A stretch of DNA of 28,782 bases from JAMXLO01 sp041487355 (GTDB lineage Bacteria > Pseudomonadota > Alphaproteobacteria > Acetobacterales > Acetobacteraceae), in NCBI GenBank assembly GCA_041487355.1, contig JBGPND010000048.1:1-28782 (forward strand), given 5' to 3'. This document shows positions 7,394 through 13,980 of this stretch, in pieces. The position numbers and the translations under genes are program-made. Position 1 is the first letter of the stretch; the number at the start of each line of letters is the position of its first letter. The notes under the pieces are model-generated. The model saw only the letters and a program-made list of their open reading frames with translations. It searched no databases and had not been told where the DNA came from.

Positions 7394-8386
7394 CTACGCC
7401 GGCAGGCTCCGTTCGGCGCGTGTGGCCGCCAGGTCGTCCTCGACGAAGGCGCGCACCACCTCGACCAACGGCTCATGCATGGCGAAGTCGAGCGTGCGGG
7501 CGCGTATCGCCTCGAACGCGGGCGGCCAGAGCCCGACGATGGCGGCGATTTCCTTGTCCTCCACCCGGCGCACCAGGGAGGAAGCACCGGGCTTCACCTC
7601 GTCGAGTGCCTGCAGCATGTGGGCGATCGTGGTGCTGATGCCAGGTGGATTGACGCTCCGGTCGATGCCCATGCGCTGTGTGTCCATCGCGGCGGCGTGC
7701 AGCAGCCAGTCCACCGCGCGGCGCGGGCCGCACACCCAGGCGGCGAAATCGTCCGGCACAGGCAGCTCGGCGGACAGCCCCAGCAAGGGCTCGCGGATGA
7801 TGGCGGAGAGGAAGGAGCTGGCGGCGCGGTTGGGCCGGCCGGGCCGGACGATCACCGTGGGCAGACGGATCGAGACCACGTCGAGGAACCCGCGGCGCGA
7901 GGCGTCGCCCAGGATCAGTTCGGCGGCGGCCTTCTGTGCGCCATAGCTGTTCGCCGGCACCTGGCGGGCATCGTCCTGCAGGTTGGCGGCCTGCCCGCCC
8001 GAGAAGGTGGCCACGGAGGAGGTGAACACGACGCGCGGCGCCTTGCCCCCGGTTGCGACCAGGCGGCGGCAGGCATCGATGACCGCGTCGGTGCCGCGCA
8101 GGTTCACCCGCCGGCCGAGGTCGTAGTCGGCTTCGGCCTGTGCGGAGACCACGGCGGCCAGGTGGAAGATCACGTCGGTGCCGGGCGGAATGGCGGCTTC
8201 CGGCAGCTCGACAAGGTCGCCGGCGATGGCGGTGACAAGGAAGGAGGCGGCCGGCTTCGGTGGCTCGGTCAGGTCGAACAGGGTGAGGTCGGTGATGGGC
8301 TGATCACCGAGCTTCCCGTCCCGAGCCAGACGGGCTGCGACCTTGCGTCCGAGAAACCCGCCGCCGCCCAGAATAGAAACCTTCAT
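7394..8386 (-). CDS. denD: NAD-dependent epimerase/dehydrogenase, D-erythronate dehydrogenase-like
   Basis: This 330-residue extended short-chain dehydrogenase has the N-terminal NAD-binding motif GGGGFLG (7-13) and the catalytic triad region, with Ser123/Ser124 in VFTSSVA and Tyr148-x3-Lys152 in NSYGAQK. It most resembles DenD, which oxidises D-erythronate at C2 in four-carbon sugar acid catabolism. The usual partners (a DUF1537 kinase, OtnI isomerase and an aldolase or decarboxylase) are absent, so the substrate is only probable. The ATG at 8386 has GGAGG upstream. The gene is divergent from the diaminopropionate ammonia-lyase gene across 108 bases that hold a palindrome. On the minus strand it is the first of three genes, followed by the CLC and HpaB-type genes, but long gaps and hairpins argue against one simple operon. 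Confidence 0.7.
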   Translation of the reverse strand: MKVSILGGGGFLGRKVAARLARDGKLGDQPITDLTLFDLTEPPKPAASFLVTAIAGDLVELPEAAIPPGTDVIFHLAAVVSAQAEADYDLGRRVNLRGTDAVIDACRRLVATGGKAPRVVFTSSVATFSGGQAANLQDDARQVPANSYGAQKAAAELILGDASRRGFLDVVSIRLPTVIVRPGRPNRAASSFLSAIIREPLLGLSAELPVPDDFAAWVCGPRRAVDWLLHAAAMDTQRMGIDRSVNPPGISTTIAHMLQALDEVKPGASSLVRRVEDKEIAAIVGLWPPAFEAIRARTLDFAMHEPLVEVVRAFVEDDLAATRAERSLPA

Positions 8387-8412
8387 CCGTGCCTCCGTCG
8401 CTTGCGGGCCGC

Positions 8413-8451
8413 TCCCCCTCCCGTTGCGCCAAGGAGGCTGGGGGAGGGGGA
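8413..8451. repeat. C-tract/G-tract palindrome between divergent genes
   Basis: Arms TCCCCCTCCC (8413-8422) and GGGAGGGGGA (8442-8451) pair perfectly around a 19-base loop. It resembles the outer arms of the larger hairpins at 5312 and 11543 and is probably a reduced member of that family. It lies between the divergent starts at 8386 and 8495, so it occupies promoter space. Confidence 0.65.
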
Positions 8452-8494
8452 TCACACGATTGCACCCTGCCGCGATGCGGTCCACCGTTCGCTG

Positions 8495-9673
8495 ATGTTC
8501 GGCCCGCTTCCGTTCAACCTGTATCCCAACCCGCGCCTCGGCACGCCCGGCATAACCGTGCTCCCCGCCGCCGGCTTCCGTCGCGCCAAGGCGGAGATCG
8601 CCTCCTGGAAGGGCTACGCGCCAACGCCGTTGCACGAGCTGACGGACCTGGCTCGCGAGGCCGGCGTCGCCGTGATGCGACTGAAGGACGAGGCGGGACG
8701 CTTCGGCCTCGGCAGCTTCAAGGCGCTTGGCGGCGCCTATGCGGTGGCGGGCGTGCTGGCGAGCGAGCTGGCTCGGCGTGGCGTGGCGCGGGCAGCCAGC
8801 TCGGCCGAACTGGCGTCCGGCGGCTACCGCGACGCCACCCAAACTATCACGGTGACCTGCGCCACCGATGGCAACCACGGGCGTTCGGTCGCCTGGGGCG
8901 CGCAGCGCTTCCATTGCCGCTGCGTGATCTTCGTGCATGCGGGCGTGAGCCAGGGCCGGGTGGACGCGATCGCCCGCTACGGCGCCGAGGTCCGCCGCGT
9001 CCCCGGCACCTACGACGACTCGGTGCGCGAGGCGACCCGGCAGGCCGAGGCACATGGCTGGTTCGCCGTCTCCGACACCTCATGGCCGGGCTACACCGAA
9101 ATCCCGCGCGAGGTCATGCAGGGCTACCGGCTGATGGCCGACGAAGCCGCCGACCAGTGGGACGGCGCTCCGCCGACCCATGTGTTCATCCAGGGCGGCG
9201 TCGGCGGCGTGGCGGCCGCCGTGTCGGTGCAGACCCGCGCGCGCTTCCATCCCGCTCCGGCACTGATAGTGGTGGAACCCGACCGCGCGGCCTGCCTGCT
9301 GGCGAGTGCCGAACTCGGCGAGCCAACGGCCATCCCGGGCGACCTGGACACGCTCATGGCGGGCCTTGCCTGTGGCGAGCCGAGCCTCATCGCCTGGCAG
9401 GAGCTGGATCGTGCCGCGACTGCCTTCATGTCCGTCCCCGACGAAGCGGCGGTGGCCTGCATGCGGAAGCTCGCGGATCACGGCATCGTCGCCGGCGAGT
9501 CCGGTGTCGCCGGCCTGGCCGGCTGCCTGCTCGCCGCGGCCGACCCAGCGGCCCGGGAGACGCTCGGCCTGGACGGCAAGAGCAGGGTGCTGCTGTTCAG
9601 CACCGAGGGCGCCACCGATCCGGCGCTGTACCAGAAGCTGGTGGGACGGTCGCCTGACGCAGTGGGCGCGTAG
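8495..9673 (+). CDS. dpaL: diaminopropionate ammonia-lyase
   Basis: This 392-residue fold type II PLP enzyme converts 2,3-diaminopropionate to pyruvate and two ammonia. The PLP lysine is Lys76 in GLGSFKALGG. Asp125 lies in CATDGNHGR and Asp194 in SDTSWPGY, matching Lys77, Asp120 and Asp189 of the E. coli enzyme YgeX, which gives the general acid-base residues for both D and L substrates. The phosphate loop is GGVGG (234-238). Length is normal. The ATG at 8495 gives the family-like N terminus (FNLYPNPR), although no clear ribosome-binding site precedes it. The gene ends three bases before the stop of the convergent O-methyltransferase. Its likely role is detoxification or use of diaminopropionate; a more general serine/threonine-type lyase activity is less likely. 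Confidence 0.88.
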   Translation: MFGPLPFNLYPNPRLGTPGITVLPAAGFRRAKAEIASWKGYAPTPLHELTDLAREAGVAVMRLKDEAGRFGLGSFKALGGAYAVAGVLASELARRGVARAASSAELASGGYRDATQTITVTCATDGNHGRSVAWGAQRFHCRCVIFVHAGVSQGRVDAIARYGAEVRRVPGTYDDSVREATRQAEAHGWFAVSDTSWPGYTEIPREVMQGYRLMADEAADQWDGAPPTHVFIQGGVGGVAAAVSVQTRARFHPAPALIVVEPDRAACLLASAELGEPTAIPGDLDTLMAGLACGEPSLIAWQELDRAATAFMSVPDEAAVACMRKLADHGIVAGESGVAGLAGCLLAAADPAARETLGLDGKSRVLLFSTEGATDPALYQKLVGRSPDAVGA

Positions 9674-9676
9674 CCG

Positions 9677-10693
9677 CTATTTTCGCCCGATCACCGCGCT
9701 GTGCGGCCCCGCGAGCGGTACCACTTTGGTCTCACCAAATCCCACGTCGCGCATCCAGCCGACGCAATCGGTGCCGGTGTAGTCGAAGCCGCCCGGGGTC
9801 TCGATCAGCATGTTCAGGCTCATCAGCAGCCCGGCGGCATTTTCCCGTCGTGCTTCATCGATCAGCATGTCGTAGACGATGAGGGCACCACCCGCGGGCA
9901 GGGCTGCATGCGCCTTGGCCAGCAGCAAGCGCTTGGTTGTCAGGTCCCAGTCGTGCAGGACATGGCCCATCACCAGGACATCGGCCTGCGGCAGCGTGTC
10001 GCGAAAGAAATCGCCAGCGTGGAAGCGCAGCCTGTCGGCCAAGCCGTGTGCTGCCACGTAGCGGCGGAAAATCGCCTCCACTTGCGGCAGGTCGAAGCCG
10101 CCGCCGGTCAGATGCGGATGCGCCAGCGCGAGCTGGACCGGAACGCAGCCCTGCGCCGCTCCGACATCGATCACGGTGGCGACCTCATGCCACGGAAATG
10201 CCTCAACCAGCGCCTGGGCGAGCGACGTGCTGATACCTGTCATCGCGCTGAGGAAGCTCTCCAGCCGCGACGGGTCGGCGTAGAGGCTGGCGAACAGGTC
10301 GTCGCCATCCTTGGCCTCGTTTTGCGGCCGGCCAGTGCGCAGCGCCTCGGTGAGCGAGTCCCAGAAGCGGTAGACGCGCAAGCTCATCATCTCGAACAGG
10401 CCGCCGATGTAGCCCGGCTTCGCGCGATCGAGATACCGATCGGTCTCCGGCGTGTTGGCATACCGGCCGGCTTCGTCGCGCTGCAGCAGGCCGAGCGCGA
10501 CCAGGGCATCGAGGAAGTCGCGCGCGCTGCGCGGGTGAAGGCCGAGCTTCGCGCGCAGGCTTGCCGCGTCAGCCGGACCCGCCGCCAGTGTGGTGAACAC
10601 GCCAAGCTCAACCGCGCTGAGCAGCGTCCTGGAAGCCATGAAGCCCTGACCGAGCTGCAGCAGCCGCGCGGGTGTGACGGGATCCTGGGCCAT
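9677..10693 (-). CDS. COMT-like SAM-dependent O-methyltransferase
   Basis: This 338-residue protein has the two-domain architecture of plant-type and polyketide O-methyltransferases. A winged-helix dimerisation domain (about 10-90, with a helix-turn-helix-like LGLHPRSARDFLDALVALGLL) precedes a class I SAM domain (about 165-335). Motif I is DVGAAQG (176-182) in place of the usual DVGGGxG. The HVLHDW motif carries His247, at the position of the catalytic base in this family, followed by Asp248. The substrate is unknown; small phenols or polyketides are typical of the family, and the catechol product of an HpaB-type enzyme would be a chemically sensible substrate, but that is speculation. The start at 10693 has a GGGAAAG stretch upstream. 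Confidence 0.82.
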   Translation of the reverse strand: MAQDPVTPARLLQLGQGFMASRTLLSAVELGVFTTLAAGPADAASLRAKLGLHPRSARDFLDALVALGLLQRDEAGRYANTPETDRYLDRAKPGYIGGLFEMMSLRVYRFWDSLTEALRTGRPQNEAKDGDDLFASLYADPSRLESFLSAMTGISTSLAQALVEAFPWHEVATVIDVGAAQGCVPVQLALAHPHLTGGGFDLPQVEAIFRRYVAAHGLADRLRFHAGDFFRDTLPQADVLVMGHVLHDWDLTTKRLLLAKAHAALPAGGALIVYDMLIDEARRENAAGLLMSLNMLIETPGGFDYTGTDCVGWMRDVGFGETKVVPLAGPHSAVIGRK

Positions 10694-10763
10694 ACGTGCT
10701 TTCCCGGATGTGACGGATCATAAGAACTGTGGCACACTCTCGCAGACGTTAGCATGCTCAAGA

Positions 10764-10790
10764 GGTTGTAACCGGGCTCGCTATACAACC
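10764..10790. promoter_or_regulatory. inverted repeat in divergent promoter region
   Basis: Arms GGTTGTA (10764-10770) and TACAACC (10784-10790) are perfect 7-base complements with a 13-base spacer. They lie in the 168-base gap between the O-methyltransferase and the DUF2939-like gene, which face away from each other. The size and place fit an operator for a dimeric repressor or activator. No adjacent regulator gene is seen. Confidence 0.35.
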
Positions 10791-10861
10791 GTCATTAACC
10801 GGACACCAACCGGTCCGTATTATCCGAGACGAACTGCCGAGTGACCAAAAGGAGCGCGGCA

Positions 10862-11389
10862 ATGGTAGGGAAGAAAGCGGTCATCGGGGCTCTCCTCGCG
10901 GTCGCTGTTGCCTACGTCGTCTACCCCTATGTCACACTCTACCGGCTCGGTCAGGCGATCCGGCATGGTGACGCCTCTTTGCTGGAGACGATGGTCGATT
11001 GGGCGGCGGTTCGCGAGGGTATCAAGGAGGATATCTGCGACCTGGTGATCGACGAACCGGCGGAGGCGAAGAACGGCGCGCAACTGCCGCCGTTCGGTGC
11101 GGGTTTTGTCCGCGGCATCGCTGGCAATGCTGTTGACGCGCGGGTGACGCCTCAGGCGCTGGTGGCGGTCGCGGCGCAGGCTCCGGCCGAGCATCCGGAC
11201 CCGAAGGGCTCGGCGGTGCGGGTAACCTGGGCCTTCTTTGCTGGCCCGGCGGCATTTTTGGTTGATCTCCATGCGCCGGGACAGGCTTCGGCGATCCGAC
11301 TGCAGATGGACCTGCGCCTCGGCACTTGGCGGGTGACCCGCGTCTGGCTGCCACTCGAACTTCTGGGCCAGGCCAACGCGCGAACGTGA
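10862..11389 (+). CDS. DUF2939-like membrane-anchored protein
   Basis: This 175-residue protein has one N-terminal transmembrane segment (about residues 5-22, AVIGALLAVAVAYVVYPYV). It is followed by a pattern (LYRLGQAIRHGDASLLETMVDWAAVREGIKEDI) typical of DUF2939, a domain of unknown function found in periplasmic or membrane-tethered proteobacterial proteins. The remaining region is a likely beta-rich sensor-like fold, ending in LRLGTWRVTRVWLP. The ATG at 10862 has AGGAG eight bases upstream, so the GTG at 10841 is rejected. It stands alone, with long gaps on both sides. Confidence 0.75.
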   Translation: MVGKKAVIGALLAVAVAYVVYPYVTLYRLGQAIRHGDASLLETMVDWAAVREGIKEDICDLVIDEPAEAKNGAQLPPFGAGFVRGIAGNAVDARVTPQALVAVAAQAPAEHPDPKGSAVRVTWAFFAGPAAFLVDLHAPGQASAIRLQMDLRLGTWRVTRVWLPLELLGQANART

Positions 11390-11400
11390 TGGCTTGCAAG

Positions 11401-11539
11401 CCGGGTCCTGGTTGTTGCTTCGTGCGGCGGCGATCAGCTCGGTCATCAGCGCCCTTTGGTCCTCCTGACCAAACAGCGGCAGAGGTGCCTCAGTCGCCTC
11501 GGATGCGACCGGCGATACGCGTGCGATGTGACCGGCTGT
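11401..11539 (-). pseudogene. possible gene fragment, unidentified
   Basis: In the 337-base gap after the DUF2939-like gene, the minus strand reads about 46 codons with coding-like composition, including PLPLFGQEDQRALMTEL and IAAARSNN. The frame is closed by a stop at 11540-11542, beside the large hairpin. There is no convincing start, and downstream it runs into antisense of the DUF2939-like gene. It may be a decayed gene end or chance. The rest of the gap holds only the hairpin at 11543-11629 and about 100 featureless bases. Confidence 0.2.
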
Positions 11540-11542
11540 TTA

Positions 11543-11629
11543 CCCCCTCCCCCAACCCCCTCCCGCGAGGGGAGGGGGAGGGCCGTATCTTGTCCCCCTC
11601 CCCTCGCGGGAGGGGGTTGGGGGAGGGGG
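11543..11629. repeat. long G/C-rich hairpin, family A copy 2
   Basis: Arms 11543-11579 and 11593-11629 are perfect complements over 37 bases with a 13-base loop. The outer part, CCCCCTCCCCCAACCCCCTC, closely matches the outer arm of the copy at 5312-5396, and the arm length is identical, so the two belong to one repeat family. It lies between the ends of a plus-strand gene and the minus-strand hyuA, where it could terminate both transcripts. Confidence 0.9.
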
Positions 11630-11726
11630 CGTCACCACCTGTACGCGGTCTCCCGCGCAGAACAATTCGCGCGCAGACCGTACGGGATTCGTTACTTAGC
11701 AGGCATCCGGGTGTGTGGCCACCCGA

Positions 11727-13823
11727 TCAAGCGCCGAGCGTCAATCGAATGTTGCCGAACGCATCCAGCGCCGCGCTGGCACCACGCGGCACGAGGCAGG
11801 TCGCGTCGTATTCCTGCACGATGAGCGGACCACGGCGCGGCGTGGTCGAGAGTTGCGCGCGCGCGACGACCGGCGTGTCGACCCAGCCAGCATCAGGAAA
11901 CCAGGCGCGGCGTTTCGCCGGGACTGCGTTGCCGGATGGAGGAATGGAGTCCGGCAGCCGCGGGCGTTCGGGCACGCCGCGTGCGATGACTGACAGGCCC
12001 ATCAGCTCCACCGGTTCGTCCGGCGGGGCGCGGAAGCCGTAGTTGCGTTCATGCTCCAGGCCGAACAACTCGGCGAGACTGGACAGAAACGAGCCTGCCC
12101 CCGCCCCCGGACTTGATCCGGGGGTTGACCCGGGGGGCAGCGGCACTTCGATCTCGCTCGACTGGCCGACATAGCGCGCGAGTGCCGCGCGGCGGAACAC
12201 ACGCCGCTCCGGCGGGAAGCCGTCACGTTCCAGGCGTGCCGCGCCCGCTTCCATCAGGCCATCCAGCACCGCAGCGATCTGCGCCGGATCGGCCTCATCC
12301 AGCCGCGTGCGCAGGCTGCGCGTAGCATGGTGCTCGGCATCGGCGACCAGTAGGCCGAAGGCGCTGAACACGCCGGGCAGCGGCGGCACGATCACGCGGG
12401 TGATGCCAAGCTCGGCGGCAATCGCGGCGGCAAACAGCGGCCCGTTGCCGCCGAACGCGAGCAGCGCGAACTGTCGTGGATCGCGCCCGCGCTCCACCGA
12501 CACGGCGCGGATCGCGCGCATCATCGATGCCGACGCCAAACGCAGCATGCCGAAAGCCGCTTCCTCCACGGAGCGGCGCAACGGTGCGGCAAGGCTGCGC
12601 GCGATCGACGCACGCGCGGCATCCGCGTCCAGTTTCAGTGCGCCGCCGATCAGGCCCGCCGGATCGAGATAGCCGAGCACGAGGTTGCAATCGGTGATGG
12701 TGGGCTCGGTGCCGCCGCGGCCGTAGCACACCGGCCCTGGATCGGCACCGGCGCTGTCGGGCCCGACCTTCGGTGCGCCTGCCGCATCCAGCCGGCAGAT
12801 CGATCCGCCGCCGGCGCCCACCTCGGCGAGGTCGATCGCCGGTAGCTTCAGCAGATAACCCGCGCCGACCAGCAGGCGCGATCCCGTCATCACGCCGCCG
12901 CCGACTTCCAGTGCCTCCGTCCGCAGCACTTCGCCGTTCTCGACCAGGCCCGCCTTCGCCGTGGTGCCGCCCATGTCGAAGGTGATGACGCGCGGCTCAT
13001 CCAGCTTGATCGCCAGCGCCGCGCCGCCCACCACACCGGCGGCCGGGCCGCTTTCGATGATGTGCGCGGGCGCCATGGCGGCGAATTCGGCGGACGCGAG
13101 CCCGCCGTTCGACTGCATGAGCTGCAACGGCGCCGCGATGCCGAGCGAGCGCAGCCGCGCGGCGAGCGCGGTGACATAGGCGCGCACCACCGGCTGCACG
13201 TAGGCGTTGATCACCGTCGTGCTGGTGCGCGGGTATTCCTTGATCTCCGGCAGTATTTCGTGACTCACCGAGATCGCCACATCCGGCAGTGCAGCGCGCA
13301 CCGCATCGGCGACCGCGCGCTCATGCGCGGGATTGGCGTAGGAGTGCAGCAGGCAGATCGCCACGCTTTGCACATCCTCCTTGCGCAGCATGTCGATCAC
13401 CGCATCGATGCTCGCACTATCGAGCGGCACCGCGACCGAACCATCCGGGCGTAGCTTCTCGATCACTTCCAGGCGCAGCCGCCGTTCCACCAGGGCGCGG
13501 GGCTTGGTCCAGTGCAGGTCGTACAGCACCGGCATGCGCAGGTCGCGGATTTCCAGGATGTCGCGGAAGCCCCGCGTCGTGATCAGTCCCGTGCGTGCGC
13601 CCTTGCCTTCGAGCACGGTGTTGGAGCCAATCGTCGTGCCGTGCAGCACCTCACTGACCCCACCGCCCTCGGCTGCCAGCAGTGCGCGCAGGCCTTCGAT
13701 GATGCCTTCGCCGTAGTCGTGCGGCGTGGATGCCGTCTTGTGCGTGAGGACGCGCCCATCCGCCGCGATAGCGACCAGATCGGTGAAGGTGCCGCCGATA
13801 TCGATGCCAATGCGAAGGGTCAT
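11727..13823 (-). CDS. hyuA: hydantoinase/oxoprolinase subunit A
   Basis: This 698-residue protein is the ATP-binding subunit of N-methylhydantoinase/5-oxoprolinase-type enzymes. These use ATP to open cyclic amides such as hydantoins or 5-oxoproline, or to activate carbonyl groups as in acetophenone carboxylase. The N terminus IGIDIGGTFTDLV and mid-protein FDMGGTTAK are the actin/hexokinase-type phosphate loops, and GPAAGVVGGA, GAGGGSI and GGNGP are conserved family motifs. The start at 13823 places the first loop at residue 5; the upstream open frame is repeat sequence. A palindromic repeat is read in frame near residue 570. The partner subunit gene hyuB lies upstream, 157 bases away, in the order B-A. 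The substrate cannot be told from sequence. Confidence 0.88.
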   Translation of the reverse strand: MTLRIGIDIGGTFTDLVAIAADGRVLTHKTASTPHDYGEGIIEGLRALLAAEGGGVSEVLHGTTIGSNTVLEGKGARTGLITTRGFRDILEIRDLRMPVLYDLHWTKPRALVERRLRLEVIEKLRPDGSVAVPLDSASIDAVIDMLRKEDVQSVAICLLHSYANPAHERAVADAVRAALPDVAISVSHEILPEIKEYPRTSTTVINAYVQPVVRAYVTALAARLRSLGIAAPLQLMQSNGGLASAEFAAMAPAHIIESGPAAGVVGGAALAIKLDEPRVITFDMGGTTAKAGLVENGEVLRTEALEVGGGVMTGSRLLVGAGYLLKLPAIDLAEVGAGGGSICRLDAAGAPKVGPDSAGADPGPVCYGRGGTEPTITDCNLVLGYLDPAGLIGGALKLDADAARASIARSLAAPLRRSVEEAAFGMLRLASASMMRAIRAVSVERGRDPRQFALLAFGGNGPLFAAAIAAELGITRVIVPPLPGVFSAFGLLVADAEHHATRSLRTRLDEADPAQIAAVLDGLMEAGAARLERDGFPPERRVFRRAALARYVGQSSEIEVPLPPGSTPGSSPGAGAGSFLSSLAELFGLEHERNYGFRAPPDEPVELMGLSVIARGVPERPRLPDSIPPSGNAVPAKRRAWFPDAGWVDTPVVARAQLSTTPRRGPLIVQEYDATCLVPRGASAALDAFGNIRLTLGA
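12104..12136. repeat. palindrome and tandem 12-mer inside hyuA
   Basis: A hairpin with 8-base arms CCCCCGGA (12104-12111) and TCCGGGGG (12117-12124) overlaps two tandem 12-mers, TTGATCCGGGGG and TTGACCCGGGGG (12113-12136). Read on the minus strand it encodes a low-complexity loop, PPGSTPGSSPGAGAG, between the conserved SSEIEVPL and FLSSLAELF segments. The palindrome resembles CCCGGACTTGATCCGGG repeats common between genes in alphaproteobacteria, so it is probably an in-frame insertion in a surface loop. Confidence 0.7.
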
Positions 13824-13840
13824 GACCAACAGCCGTTCGA

Positions 13841-13971
13841 GTACACCTCTCCCGCTATGCGGGAGAGGTCGGTGAGCATAGCGAGCCGGGTGAGGGTGCC
13901 GGTGCGACACACAGCATTCTCACTCGCGCGCTGAAGCGCGCGTCCTCTCCCGCATTGCGGGAGAGGTGTAC
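13841..13971. repeat. composite palindromic element between hyuB and hyuA
   Basis: Nested palindromes fill almost the whole 157-base gap. Hairpin 13845-13869 has 11-base arms (ACCTCTCCCGC) around TAT. A second hairpin, 13944-13966, has 10-base arms around ATT. A CGCGCGCTGAAGCGCGCG palindrome lies at 13925-13942. The outermost 15 bases at each end (GTACACCTCTCCCGC at 13841-13855 and its complement at 13957-13971) are also inverted copies, so the entire element could fold as one unit. It could separate or tune hyuA expression relative to hyuB. Confidence 0.85.
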
Positions 13972-13980
13972 GATATGAGC

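Noticed and set aside
13841..13971. CRISPR-like repeats
   Set aside because: The repeats are inverted, not regularly spaced direct repeats with unique spacers, and no cas genes occur.
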